Shown: in pieces, positions 44,436 through 59,400 of the stretch | How the letters are laid out: every line of letters begins with the position of its first letter | How positions within the stretch are numbered: position 1 is the first letter of the stretch | Origin: Litsea cubeba | Lineage: Eukaryota; Streptophyta; Magnoliopsida; Laurales; Lauraceae | Reading direction: 5' to 3' | Assembly: GCA_012931725.1 (NCBI GenBank) | Contig: CM022949.1 | Coordinates: forward strand, 3,068,934 to 3,132,933 | Length of the DNA: 64,000 bases | Notes under the pieces: generated by a model | Told to the model about the DNA's origin: nothing | The model's database searches: none | What the model saw: the letters and a program-made list of their open reading frames with translations, nothing else | Position numbers and translations under genes: made by a program

Positions 44436-47400
44436 TCATACAACGTGGTTATCAGAGCCAAGAAGACTGTCGTCTTCCTTTGGGACATCGCTCATGGACA
44501 CTTGTAAGCTCGGCTTCAGTGCCATCTTGTTCCATTCGTTTTCTACCCGGAAGAAAATCCATTGAAATCGACGGAGCATCTCCAAGGCTGTGATTGTGAA
44601 AACAGTGAGATAATTATGGCGGAGATGAGCTGACAGCTTATATGTCCACGTGCATCTGAGGATTAGGTTGCTTCCTATAGCCCAGTAGTAAACCTGCAGT
44701 TTCACAAAGTTAATTCATAGATCTTAATGGCTCACCAAGTGGATGTCCAGAAGACAATAACTGCAAATCCTTACCCATTGCCTTCCATACAAAATGTTTG
44801 AGCATAGATGCGGGTTTTTGAATTTGAAAATTCGGGAAAAAACACTGTCAAAAGAGAAGATACAGAACATGATACAACAGTATAATAACCCAAAATCTCA
44901 GAAAAAGTGTGAGAATATTTTAAACAAAAAAAAGTACCTCAAGTCCCAATCTCGAGTCACATCCCAATAAAATGAATACAATGAGTTTATAACACTTGAA
45001 AGAAGCCAAAGCGGACGAAACATGTTTGTCCACCTATCAGGGATGACATGATATTTAAGGGCTGAAAGAAAAATGACAGGGACTGCTGTCGAGTATTTTA
45101 AAGCTGCAATAACATAAGAATGAAGTTAAAGGTTACTCAAATATAGAACAAGGAGAGGAGCCATCTTTAACAAACTACTACCAATAGCTTTATGGAAGTA
45201 TGCACGGATACATCTTTCTACTTGAAGTTACAGGGTTGACAGAATCGGGTCCATCTTTAACACCTTTCCATGGAAGAACCACAGCTCAAAAACCATGCCT
45301 AACTGAAAAATCCTAGCCTTCAATTTTTCACCATAAAATCAGTGGTCAACATATATGATCTTCTACCATTCTTTTAAAGGCCAATAATGTGGGGAATGAA
45401 TTGTCCGGCAAGTGTGGTTTTCCAATTATAGGTTATCTATGACAAGGCAGGTTTTCGAATTATTGTTCATCCATGATAGGGCCCCAGTCATTAGACGGTC
45501 GTAAATCCTAATCCATGTGTTCTGTGGAAGGAGGAATCAAAAGTTAATATGGTTTTCTAGTTTTAATTGCACAGTTTATCACTCTGATATCTACGTAGAG
45601 AGTTGGTTTGGAAAAAGTTTAAATCAAAGATGCAAATAAAAAGAGAGAACTGGAAATAAGGGCCAAGAACTGAAAAAAGTGACAGTGAAAGGTTCAGAAT
45701 TATACATGTCGATGACCTGAAGAGTACATCTTTCTATGTAAATGCAGCAACATTCTGTGCAGAGACCTTCGGACAACCAAGAGAATGGAATATGATTTCA
45801 GATGTACATTAGACTACAATATTCTTACAGTTATATAGTAATCCTTTGTAGATTAGGATTAACCATTCATTATTTCCTACAATCCTAGATTGGTCACTCG
45901 TAAAGTCGTAATCACCAAGCAAATTGATTTAGTTACCTAACATACACTAAAGGAAAGCTATATGAACTGGAACTGGTGAGCACTTGAATCCATCTCGAAG
46001 TTTCCCCAAAATATTCTCTTACGGTATGCATCTCTTCATGGTACTAAAGCCAAACTCTTGTCATCTGATCTGATGGGCCACATCTAAATAAATATCTTGT
46101 TCAACTCTGTTTCATGCGAAAGCAGCTATGCGCAATACAGAAGATTGCAGGAGAGTTGTCCAGCTTTAAGATCCTGATTTCCAATCCTCATTTTCACATT
46201 TAGATCAGATCATAATTTGGATTTGTGTCTTCATCAACATCTGGTGCCTGTTACCCATGAAATACATGTGGGGCACACTGCAACCCGAGAATCTGCAATC
46301 TGATGAAATAGATTTGGATTCTTGGGCACAGTGCAACTGGAGAACCTACAATCTGATGATATAGATTTGGTTTCCCATCACTCTGAGGATTTCTACATAT
46401 TTTTCCAGAATTTTTCTGCATATTTACGAGGGTTGTTTTGGCAATCTCCAATTCGTCCAGTTTCTTAACGTAGAATTCATCTGGACCATCCAAATCATTG
46501 GATATTTTCATTTTCTATTTGAGAATTCTACCAGCAGTACATATCTACCTTTTCTTTCCTATACATATCCATTCAGATCTGAGCATTCTAGGCACGGTAA
46601 GAGATGACGCCCATTGTTGTTTTCAATTCTTTTCTGACTGTGATACAAAAACTCGCTTGTTGCTCTAACATCTTTGATATGCAATGAGTTCTGAACCAAA
46701 CAGCGGGTGTCCCTGTTATCTAAGATGACACAAGTGCATATTGGTTGCATCTAATGCAGAAGTTTTTGAAGCGATAAAAATTATGAGATGTGTCTAGCAA
46801 GGTTCAACCTCCAGATGAGAAAGATTCTACATATCAAGAATGAGAATCACATATAGGGAAAATTAGCTCATGCATAGCTAACTCAGTAGTACCATCCATT
46901 AGAAATCAACTGGCCAAATTCAACCACCAAAAAGATGCTTGAGATTATTTGGCACGATCACATGTACAAACCAATGGACAAGAGTGAATGGCGCAGTGGA
47001 AGGTGCTCACTATTGCAACCTTGAGGTTGTCATGTCATGTTACCAATTAAAAAAAGTTTGTACAAACCAATTTGGCCAGAAGCTATCAATTAAGTGGGAA
47101 ATAAAGAATGCAAAACAAGGGACTGATACTATTTCTGATTTTTATGCCAAAATGACTGCTTTGTGGAACCAACTCACTTTAATAGAACCACAGTTTGTGT
47201 GTACCACTGATTCCACAACCTTTCAAACATTCGTAAAGAATTAGACTTGTTCTGCTTCTATGGTTCTTTGGTGTAATTTCAAATGAGTTTGTGGTCTTCT
47301 TCATCGCACTCCACTTCTTATTGTTATTGTAGCATTATCTGAGATGCTTGCTGCAGAACCAACTCAGTACTCTCTTACCAAGAAAATTGAGTGTTGAACC

Positions 47401-50400
47401 AGACAAGTTTTCCAACAAAAATTTTGGTTCAACGAATATTCCCTCATAAATCTTTAAGCTCTAAGTGCAAATGATGTTGCAACTACTAACAGAAGAAACA
47501 CTGGAAGCATGATGTCTAATTTGGACAAAAGGGCAATATGTCACAGCAATTAGAATGAGCATGCCAGATGAGAATCACCTCTGTTACAACCATTGGTTCC
47601 GCCATTTCATCCACCTCGAATGGTTTGCTTTCTGTCTCAAATGTCTTGTGTGTGGCCTAAACTCTCTCATAATTTTCCCTCCACAACCAACTTATTGCCT
47701 ATAGAAATATGGTCTCATTCACTTCCACTGGTTAATTTATGTAGGATCCCCAGGAAGCAGATTGGGACAAGCCATAAGTCAGGAGGCTTATACATATATA
47801 TATATATATATATCGCTACCCTACCCATAACTCTTTCTATGAAAAACCTTCCAGGATCTCTTCGATTTTTGTGCCACTGCCTCCCTCAGTATCTTCGGAC
47901 CTGCAGCTTTACCTCTCCTCCACGCCAACCTCTTACCAGATGCTTCGGGGGCTTTGTTGGCTTTGAAACAAGACATTGATGATCAAGATCTCGCCACCTC
48001 AGCGTTGGGCAATTGACCTCACCCAATCTCTGATTGCCTCAACAAATGAGCTACTTTGACTCTTTGTTGTCGTCCTCTCTGGCACCGGCAAACGTCACTG
48101 AGTTCTCCTCTGGTGCAGAAACTAGAAACCAGCACGTCATTCTTCTGACTCTTGAAATACCCAGCTCTAATTCCACTGATCTTCATATATTGCTCACTTC
48201 TATGCTTCCCATCTACTTCACCCTGAGAAATCTCCCATACATTGCTTGCAGACTCCAACCCTGGTTCTTCCATCACTAACACAGTGAAAATCCTTCCAAA
48301 AATTTCCAGTTCCATCTCCTCATTTATAGATCTATAACTGTTTACACCAATGGACACCCTGCTGAAATCTAAGCAACTCTTCTCGATCGTCTCCTTCCAG
48401 ATTCATCAATTCCCCAAATCTTCCTCCAGTCTTCTCAAACGTAGATTTATCCCATGCATGCAATGGAACCCCAAAGCAACTAATCCATACGGACCTGGAA
48501 AAATAACTGCAATTTGGAATCCACCGACCCAGAGAGATAAACAGATAATCAATCTCCCGAACGTAATTTACAATAACGTTCCATGCTTCTACATGACTCC
48601 CCTCCTTTCCGTGATTCCTACATCAAGTTGTCACCTGAAGCGCACTCTATTATCTCAAACAAGCTCCTCGGGCCTGGTTTCATAGGTTCAACACCAGTAT
48701 CCTCAGCCTTGAGTATCATAAAAGCCATCACCAGTTAGCCACATTTAATCTTCATTCTTCAAAAGGCTGCATGCTTCATTTAGATGCTGATGATATGATC
48801 ATCACAAGCAGTGGAATTATTGGCATCCAGACTCTTCAGTTCTTAAACAACAATTTGAAATGAAAGACTTGGGACATTAAATATTTTTCAAGCATTGAAG
48901 TAGCCTATTCTTCTATGGTTTAACCTTTGTCTCAATTGAAGTGCTTTCATGACTTAATAATCCTACTCATAAATCATTAGCCTATCCGTAGCCATGTCTA
49001 ACTCATGATCACTAGGCCTGACATTGTTTATGTTGTTCACATTTTTGTTGCCCAACTGTCTTTTTTTTTTTTTTCAATGGTAAAACCAACAATTGCTCAA
49101 CGGGTAGTTATACTCATTATTTGCCATCTTCAAACCACTATGAATCGTCCATTTTACTTCCTCAATGGCACTCCGGATCTACAGTCATACCCTGATTCTG
49201 ATTGGGTTGATGATAATTGATGCCCATAGCTCTACTGCAGGTTCTGGATTTTTCTGGATCATCTCCTTATCTCCTAGAAAGTAAGAAACAAGATACTGTT
49301 TCTCATTCTTCTGTTGAGGCTGAATATTGTGCTCGGGCACATACTACAGCAGAGAAAGTATGGCTTCTTTGGTTGCTTTATGATATATGGGAGAGCAATT
49401 CCTCATCCACTTTTCCATCCTGTTATAATAAAAGTTTCACACATTGCTCACAATGATATGCTCCATGAGCATACCAAGCAAATCAAAATTGACTTTCATT
49501 TTGTACACCATCACATTAGGCTTGCCACTGTTCATCTCTTCTTTGTCCCCTCAGTTGATCAGCTTGCTGACTTCTTCACCAAGACCATCCCCCTAAGTGA
49601 TTCTCTCGTTTACTTGACAGTCTCTCATGTTCACCTTTCCGCATCATCAGCTTGGAGGGTGTAAAGACAACAACATACTATGAGAAGTAAAGACGACAAC
49701 ATACTGTGTTGACCTTCGGCTTACTAAGACTACAATATTCTTATTCTTTTATAACAATCCTTTGTCCTAGACTGGTTGTAATCAGAACAGATTGATCTTA
49801 GCTACCAGATATATAATAAATGGATGATATATAAACTCGGACTGCTGATCTTGGATCCATCCCAAAATTTCTCAAAAAATAATCTTGTTTATTGTATGCA
49901 TATTTCTATCTAAAGCACAAGAACTGAAAAAGACTCCAGTGGAGAAAGACAGCATGAGCAGCCTCACATGAGACGCTAACATTATTTTCTCCTAAAAAAA
50001 TGCAGCAACTTAGATATGTTATCTAACTACCTATTGGGGATTTGGGATTTCATTTGAGACTCCCATTTCAGCAAAAATAATATTTAATATTACTGCATTA
50101 CAGCTTCATCATTTCCCAAGTACATAAAATAAATAAATAAAGCTTCCTGTATGTTGTATCATGGACTATAGCTTAGCTGGTTAGAGACTCCAAACACCTC
50201 CGGCCTCCCCTTGAGAGGGTGAGAAGTGCATGAGTACGAGCCTTCCTGAGCTAAATAAATAAAGCCTCCTGTTGAAATTCACAATTTTTATATTAAAATT
50301 ATGCAGGTAGTTACAGGAATCTCCGCTCTTGTTTTGCAATCTCATGCACACTTTTTTCCAGGTATTCTCACTTCTTTATATTTTGAAACCACCACTTTAA

Positions 50401-53400
50401 CAGCTCATGATCCTGTGTAACAACCCGGGCCCGCTCTCCATGTGATATTGTCCACTTTGGCCCACATGCCTCACAGTTTTTGTTTTTGGTAGGCCTTAAC
50501 CCGCCAAAAGGCCTCATGTGGAGTTAAGGATCGGGTCACACACATATATACCCTATACCCAAGATCAGGCGTGAGATACTCCCCCGCCGGAAAAGCTCTG
50601 ATACAATCTAGAACGACCCGGGCCCGCTCTCCACATGATATTGTCCGCTTTGGGCCCCCATAGGCGTACCCGCACGGCTTTGTTTCTGGGCCCCCATTGG
50701 TGTACCCAAAATGCGTTATACTAGATAAAGGCCTTAACCCACCAAAAGGCCTCATGTGGAGTTAAGGACCACGTCACACATATATACCCAAGATCTGGAC
50801 TAGAGTGTTTCCGATGTGGTACTTGTGCACCACTGCATACCCAATCCTTAAGAGTTTCCCCCGCCTTTACTCTCTAGGCGGATGCTCGCCGGACCCAACG
50901 CCCTTCTAAGGGGGGCCACAGGCGTGACATCCTAAAGCCACCACTGCTCATGCTTGGTGTTTGCAAAGACTTTTATTTTTCTTTTTAGGGAAGCGGACCT
51001 TTTTTCTTTAGCTTAACAAGGGATTCGAACTCACGCTTCACATGTCCATTTGTCCATAACCAGCTGATCAATAGCAGCGCATGATCTATAAGGATCCGGA
51101 TTTTCTCTATTTACCGCGATAGCTCATGCGCTAAAGAAAGGAATAAATAAAAAAATAAAAACCACCATTCAAGCCTGTGAGAAAGTTACTAAGTAATTAA
51201 AGGAGTAATACTACTCAGCACTCAAAAGAATTAAATGGGAAAGATGAGACACATCTCATGCAAATAATGATTGGTTGTTAAAATAATTTTTGCAAGAAAG
51301 TATCCAGAGTAAAATAAGGAAACAAGTGACCAATAATAAAAGGGAAATGCATACAGTGATTCTTAAGATGTATTACCATTCCAAAGGGAAGTTTTCTCCC
51401 TAGTATCTCTATACTGTCGAAGGCATTGAAAAAGACGACATATATATGGCAAAACAAGAATTAAAGGGATCGCAATGGAGTGGCTACCACAAACAGAATC
51501 AGCTTCAAACCATGCAATTGTTGCAACCTACATTAAACATATAAAAATGTATATGTTTGCATTAGCCAAAAAAAAGCCACGACCATCCAGGCAGATTGGA
51601 ACCAAATTCACAACATTAAATAATTTAAAAATTCCTAAAAAGATGCGGAAAATAATTTGACCAATCCTAAACGAGTAGGTTACAAAGAAGCAAGTTTATG
51701 TGCTGCATTAACTATCAATTAATTAATTAATTTAAAATAAAACTTCGTATGGTAGCATTAGAAGTGGCATGAGCAATTCCTAAGATGCAGGAAATAATTT
51801 GACTATTCCTAAACATGTAGGTTACTAAGAAGCAAGTTTTTGTACTGCATGCACTTAACAATTAATTACTTAATGTAAAATAAAAGTTAGTACGGTAGCA
51901 TTAGAAGTGGCATGAGCATGTATGTGCCTATAGACCACCCAAAGCATCCGAACTCATTGGGATTGCAGTCAAAACTTAGTCGTTTCATGTAATGATGATG
52001 ATATATAACATCATATAAGGGCATTGTAATCCGAGAAAAAAAAAGTTCGATGGTAACTTGCATTAATCAAAGACACAGAGTACAAGAGGGATATACTGGA
52101 AAGCCAATAAAAATACCAAAAAACAAGGAACACCATCCAAAAGGAATAAAAAAGGGAGGCGAAAAAACCTCACCAAGGCCAAGAGGCCTCAATACCTAAC
52201 CCCATTCAAGAACTTTCAAAAATAAAATTCCAAAATGCACGAAAAAAAAGGCGGTTGATTTGTTTTCCTTGTTTATTATAGATAAACTCTGGAAAAACAA
52301 AGGTGTTTCTAGTATCTTATTTAAACACGCTAGTCACTTCAGAAATGTTTTGTACTACTCTCAGTAAATATTTGCTTTCCCCAGCTACCATCCAAGAAAT
52401 TCAACAATTAATTATGTTTTAACTGTTAGTTTCTAACAACATTGCTATAAGTGATTCATGTGTGACTTCAGGATATAATGCTTGTGAAGCTACAATGTAG
52501 CAGCATTCTTGGCAGAAATAATCTTAATGAAGTAAAGATTAAAGCCACCACTGGGCTCAGGGCTTTACTCTCCCACAAAATCCATTACCACTTTAGTGAC
52601 TTCCTCTGCAAAATCTCTTTCCAACCACTCCCTTACATTTGCAGGAATACAAGGAAAAGGGATCCCATCTAGATCAGCTATAGTAATGTCTTCCACCATG
52701 TAGAGATCTTTAAAAAAGCCCCTCTTTAATGCCAGTCGTCCGAGTAAATACACCAGATTTCCTCTTCTGATCTCGCCTATAAAATTAATCTTTTTCTTGG
52801 CGTTGACCATCTTTTGGAAGAATTTAGTATTTCTATCACCGTTTTTAACCCACACAACTCTAGGTTATTGTCTACAAGACACTTCTTCCATTTGGTCTAC
52901 ATCCCATAACATTGTTTGTGCTTCCACCTAGTCGCTAAGTTCATTCTAACTCAAGCCTTTGACCTCCTCGATGCTATCCCAATAATCTAGAACCCTCATC
53001 AAACTATACTTGGAAACTTATAACTACCCTAATTCATCTCTATTCTACTTTTTGATCTTGGATTTTAACTGTTGTAACCTCTTAACAAGCCTGAACCAAC
53101 ATAAATCTGGGCAATAAATAGGGATCACCACTCACCTTGTCTGAAAACTGGGATCAAGATCTTCTTCTAGACTGAACATGGGCTGGCTTCCATCTTCCCA
53201 AGGATATGAAGATTTCTTAAAAAGGCTCCTTGAACACCTTGATGTCGGTGATTACTTAAGAGTCTTGAAAGACAATAAAACCCTCATCCTCACAATCGTC
53301 ATACCATCCAAGCCACATGGTGGTTCATACATATGGGTAATTCACTTGTAAAGTGAATTCAAGTGAAGGGTTACTTTAAGAGACAAGAAAAGAAGAGAGG

Positions 53401-56400
53401 TCTTATCAAAAAGTACAAAGTTTCAAAATCCACCTTCTTGACTTTGTCATTTTTTGGCATGTGAAGGAACTTTTTTTTACTTTTTTGGATAAAAAGAAGA
53501 GGCCTTTTTTTCTTTTAGTGGAATGAGAGATTGACTTTTTCACTTAAAAAAAAAAAAACAAGAAGAGGTGATTTTTGAAATTTTGTGCCTTTTTATAAGA
53601 CCCTTCTTTTCTTGTCTCTTAAAGTGACCATTCACTTGAATTCACTTTACAAGTGAATTACTCGAATGGGCCATAAATGAAAGGGATTAGAACTTTGATC
53701 TGACCGGCCCCACATAGCTCCTCAGAAGCCATGAAAAATTTGCCTGAATGAACTTAACATCCACAACCACAAAACCTCCTGCTGCTGAGGAATCCAGAAC
53801 AACTCTGCACATGAATCATGGGAAACTCTCCATTGAGAGAGTTTGTGGGAAATACTCCAAGGAACCTTCTGCATTTTGCCATCTGCAAACTCACAAACCA
53901 GTGCTAGCTTGAATAAGGTCTGTACCTTCAGATCTTCCTTCTTGTTCCATTATGTCCGTCTAAAATGAGAAAATTGAACCTCTATCTTCCTACCTATACA
54001 CCCGTTTATCACATCAATCTCTCTGTGCTACACAGCCTACACTCCTCGCCCTGAAATGAATGAAACTAAAATAATGGCCTTTGACCTGTCACCCTCCTAC
54101 TAGATACTACAGTGAAAGGCATCCACAACAACAGTACTACCAGGAGAAACCCAACCTTGATCCACTCCACAGGAAAGTCCTCCAGCTAGTTGTCAATCAA
54201 CAACATAACCATATTTTCATATCTCATCTTCTTTACTCTCTGATTTTTCTTCTTAATCAGCACTCTGTGCTCAAAATTTTGTTCATAATCTACTTATTAC
54301 TATAGGCATGCCTTATGGTCTTAATGCTTTTTTTTTCTCCATCTTTATGTAAGGTTCCCATTACTTTTGTGCTAAATATTTTGTTGATCATTTTTAGTTT
54401 CTTTTTACTGCAGACAACAAAAAAATAAAAAAAATAATAATTCTTTGAGTTCATGGATGGTTCAACACAAGATGTACCTATTGGGGAAAGTATTATAATT
54501 GGAGGATATATTAGATATTGTGAGAACAAAACTCCAGAACAAAGACATGGATATCTTCCCCCCAATCGCATCTTTTGCCAAACTTTATAATCCATGTACT
54601 CTGTCGTAAACATCTCCTTCGTTACTACATGATCCCTTCAATTATTATACTTTCCCAATAAGTACTAATGTTGAACTATCCATCAAGTCCAACACTTTTT
54701 TTTTCCTGTTATTTTAACTTAGCCCTGCTTATGGTTCATAAGCACTACCAAGTAAGATTTCTGCAGCAAATGCAATCCTTAGTTTCATTAATTGGTTATC
54801 TAATACAATCTTAGCCATTATAATCCTATCATGTTTTTTCTCGAAACCTCTCCAATCTCCTCATTAGATCTCTATCAACAGCATTGCCAACCACATTTAT
54901 TGAATTATTGTTTAATAAATAGGAAAGCTTAAACCATTCCACATGGTCCAAATGTAAAATGGGTTGTAAACCTGAAATTATTCAAAACCCAAAACAAAGT
55001 ATACGAAGCAGCAAACTTCAAAAAATAATGTGAAAGAGAAATAAATAAAAATACTTACACTAAAACATAGAAGAGTTCAAAATAATTCCATGATTATCAC
55101 ATTGCAGTAAAATATGTTGTAGAAAAGTATAAAAAATGCAAATGAGTTTGTCCAAGAGATATAAATATTTATGGTTTCTCTAACCAAGAAGAAAAGTCAT
55201 GAAGAAGCCTACAAAGTGTTGATGGAAGATTAATGCAAGTGTTAGTTGAGCTTTAAAAAAAAAAAAAAAACTAAGCAAAATAGAGAATGCTAGGTGGCAA
55301 AACTGAATAACCTGAAGCAGATTAAAGAAATGCAACTACCTTATGCCATCAGGAGTTCAAAATTAATCTTTCACTACAGGAATATGGGCATTTCTGTTTT
55401 AAAATAAGCATAATGTATGAGATGCAGCCAAGTCCATACAGAATATGTATGAACAGCCATAGTTTCTCTAACCTAGGAGAAACCATATAGCGGGAAGTTG
55501 CAAAGTGTGAAACACAGAATCAGTACTATATGCAGAAAATACAAAGGCAAACCAAAATTATAGGTGTGGTGTGGTTGGTGAAAAAGAGAGTGCAAAAACA
55601 TCTGGATTCTGGAGTTATACTTGTGCATTTTCTTATTCATCCAAACCAACATCGGCGTCTCAATACTGACCTGTCGATGGACCATTCGACAGACTGAACG
55701 CTCCAAATCGGAAAACACCTGTTAAACAAAGAATAATTACAACCAGAGATGTAGATTAATGGTTAATTGTGTAAAACAAACACATAAACACTACAAATGA
55801 GATTCTGTCTGTCTTTCCCCTTTTGAGTGGTAACACAACTTAAACTGCAATCCTAAATTTAATAAAAGATAATGGTCAAAAGCTGTTTAATAAGAAGATG
55901 ATCAGGAATCAAACCAAGACTTCTGAAAATAAGGAGATCATGGCCTTCTCAAGTTAAAATAAAAAATGCAAGAGAATGGGTAACTAGAGTTTTTTAATAA
56001 ATTATTTAGCAGTTGATTAAAGTAATCCGCGGTGGCTTCAATATCATTTCATTTACCAATAAAGAAGAATAAATATGTTACTTAAGCAAAGATTATGCCC
56101 CTTGGACTACAAATGATGAAGAAAATATTAACTTAACCATTAGCGTTCTATAAAAATGGCTTGAAATCAATTAGTTACAGAAAAGTAAAAATGCCCAATT
56201 TAATGGATTGTTTGTGCCAGAATGCATACCTTTGCCATTGAGGTCAGTATATCAGCCAAAAAAAAGTCAGAAAATGAAATTGCCTGTATTCATCAAAGAT
56301 AAGTTAAAAAATGTTAGAATCTAAAAGGTTCCATGCATGTCCAACCAATTCAAAAGATTCCATTTAACAATTAAACCTATATCATGCGTTGTACAATCAA

Positions 56401-59400
56401 ACATCTAGTTGATGCAGATGGAACCTGTAAGAGAGATCAGCAGTTGGATAGGGCTATTTAATAAATTGTCAAACAGTAATAGGTACAGAGATGGAGCAAA
56501 AAAAAACCAATTATGTTTGAAGCATGTTAAACAATGGATAAAGCTATTTTGAAGCTGACAATCACAGCTGCAACCTCATTCCTCCAAAATTTGCTGCCTT
56601 GGATTAGACTCAAAAGCAATAGCCAATTTTTTTTTAATCTTAACAGATTTGGTTAGTCAATCTAGAAAGCAAAAACTAAAGGGGTTGCTCATTGCAAAAT
56701 GCTCATTTTACCTCAATGATTATGATCCCATCTTCTGGGGTTGGTATCACAAGTTATACTTATGCCATCCCCATTTAAAGCCATGTTCTCTACATTTAAC
56801 ATATCATTTCCAAATACATATTGAGGTCTCCCTCCCTCCCTCCCTCTTGTGCTAATCCCATTACTGCAACATCCATTTCCAAGTTTAACTTCTCACGCAA
56901 TAGAAGAATCTTGAAACTAGACTAGGCATTAGTCCATCCTGCAAAACTTGAAATCAGGCCACAGCGGCAAACTGTACTTATTAACTAGAACTCTGCTAGC
57001 ATGTGTGTAAGGAGTACAGACTCTTTACTAAAATTTGATTATCCAAATCATGTTTGGTCCTATGGTGCAGGCCAAACAAGGGGTTGCCCCAAATTGGGTT
57101 TTGGATCATGGGCCAGAACTAGCCCAAGGCCACCAGGATCAGCCATGCCCAACAGGTTACCAATCCACACATGGAGACTGCCCAGCCCTTGGAGTAGGCA
57201 TGAAGTAGGCCTATGGTTTATGAGTTGCAAGTTTAAGCCCATGCATATTTACTATTTAGACATGTGAGACCCTTCAAGTTTCAGTTGCTCAGTTCTATTT
57301 TAATTGAGACTTTTTTTTTTTTTGGTAAAATATTTTAATAAAGACTTGAGAGACCCATTACAGAGAGTTTTTTAATTTTAAAAGTAATGGTAATTAAAAT
57401 CTTATTAGCATGAGAACATGGGATGTAATTAGAGTTTACTTTAACTTGGAAGAGTTCAAAGCAGGGAAATACAGAGCTCGACGACCACCCATACTAGGAC
57501 TGGTCGTCCACTGTCCTCTCCAGTAAATAAGAGCAATTGGCTTATTTGTTACTTGTGATAAAATTAATAAAATTCACAGATCTTTCTCCAATTTTGATTT
57601 TCTGTACTCAACTCAGGAAAGAATCCTAGATCCTATTCAAGCATGGGCTAGGGATCTGACCTTCGGTATCGAACCTAACTCCATCAAAATTTGGTATCAG
57701 AGTTTCTGGCCAGATCAATTTTTGTATCCAAGCAGATTGGCACAGGACGCAGCTGCCCAATCCTGCATTATCCTGTCTTCAAATTAACTATGCAAAATTG
57801 GGTCACAATCGCATGCTCCAGTAATGAAATTGGTATCACTTAGCCAAGTCAAGAGACATTAATGACATCAATTTAATCATAAGGATTTCCAAGAATCACC
57901 TCTCTACAGGAATAATAGTTTGTAAAGTGTATGAAACAAGTAAAAGAGGGATAAATGAAAAGGGGTAAAAAAACTTACTTGCAATGGAAGTATTATTCGC
58001 CAGAGTGTCCTTAACAGGTAGTAGCGAGATGATAAATAAAAAATATCAAATGGGGATACGAGAACTATCAGAACAACAGCATATAAGAGTACCTGGAACA
58101 TTGAAGAGTTTAAAGTTTTATGTCTTATCCTCAAAAAAAAAATACCATAAATTAATCAGTATTAACCGATCAATATGTGATCTTAAAAGAAAGACAAATG
58201 ATCAACATTCGCCTGTAAAGACATAGACAAAATAATCAAAAAAAATTTTCCTTTCTTAATATGCACCTAATGTATTTTCTGTATACTTCCAATTTCCAAT
58301 GCACACAAACTGTAATCGATGACATGCACATTTACCAGCCAAAAGAATCAGGAAGGTGAAAATAAATAGATGTTGTCCCATATATCTGTGATGGGGTAGA
58401 TAATATAAAAAATTCGTAGCGCATCCTTGATCCAACATATATAAGATCATGATGCAGCCTGAGACAGTCTTAGTTCAGAGCACCATATGAGAAATGGAAG
58501 TCAAAGCAACTCCAAATCTCGTTCCCAGGAAGTAAAGCACAAGCCCAAACATGCACATGCCTAAGCTAAGAAACCAATAAGAAACAGAATAAGAGTATTC
58601 ACAATTGCTCATGTCCAAAAGTGTAGTCTAAAAGCCCCTCTTCTTGTTTCATGTAGTGATGTATATATAGACATTAGAAAGGGGAGTGGAACTAGTACCA
58701 ACTTTGGTTGATATGAGTTCCATAAAACACTCTTCATAGGGCCCATCTAGATGCATTTCAATCAGCTAGGTAGGGGAAAGGAAATGTCCCTTCCTATATT
58801 ACGGTTGGGCAAAAATCAGCATTATCATATTATCTAAATCATTCATTTAAGGGCTTGAAAGTTTTAACATTTTTTCAACTATCCATTTTTTGAAATTTAA
58901 CCCGATGGTTAATATTGGTCAATTGAACGTAAAAATTGGAATGCTGGTCCATGGGGGTTAGTGAGATTGAGGTTGTTGGATTGGTCTTTAGCAGGCCTCA
59001 ATGCACAAAATAAATTAGGCTATGCAGCCACATTGTTCTAAAAATCAATATCAGATTGCAAATCAGTCAAGGGGACGAATTAAATATCATGAATCTTTTT
59101 TTGAAATTAGAATTTTTTTTATTTTGTAAAAAGAAATAATATTAAAAAAAAAAACTAAAAATAAGAAAACATTAGCTATTCATAATCCATCTATCTTTCA
59201 TCCATAGTATTTGTCATCAATATGTTGACAAATAAGACTATTATACAACTGCATTGAAAACATCATTAACATACATCAATATATCATATATGGCATGTGA
59301 ATAGCTGAATATGATTAAGATATAGATATTACCGGAAAAATAAACCATTTTTTTGTTGGTGCTCTTTAATTAAAAATAAAACACATTTAAATCATGAACA

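Larger units (their letters stand above)
45732..49908 (+). mobile_element. decayed Ty1/copia element inside an EXS intron
   Basis: The 5' LTR is 45,737-46,038 (TGTAAATGCAGCAACATTC ... TCTCTTCA). A primer-binding site reading TGGTACTAAAGCC (cognate TGGTATCAGAGCC, initiator Met tRNA) follows at 46,039. The 3' LTR is 49,660-~49,907 after the polypurine tract GCTTGGAGGG. The LTRs share GACTACAATATTCTTA, AATCCTTTGT, TTGGATCCATC-type blocks and the end GTATGCAT. The possible target duplication TTCTA occurs at 45,732-45,736 and 49,904-49,908. The element is antisense to the host gene and is interrupted by a LINE piece. Confidence 0.8.

Noticed and set aside
47850..48030. Plus-strand reading that resembles the start of an LRR receptor (LLPDASGALLALKQDI)
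   Set aside because: The opposite strand of the adjoining sequence encodes a clear LINE ORF1 DUF4283 domain in this block, so the resemblance is probably chance in an antisense frame.
50985..51105. Minus-strand tRNA gene
   Set aside because: Box A and box B are present but no acceptor stem or cloverleaf can be drawn, so a SINE is more likely.
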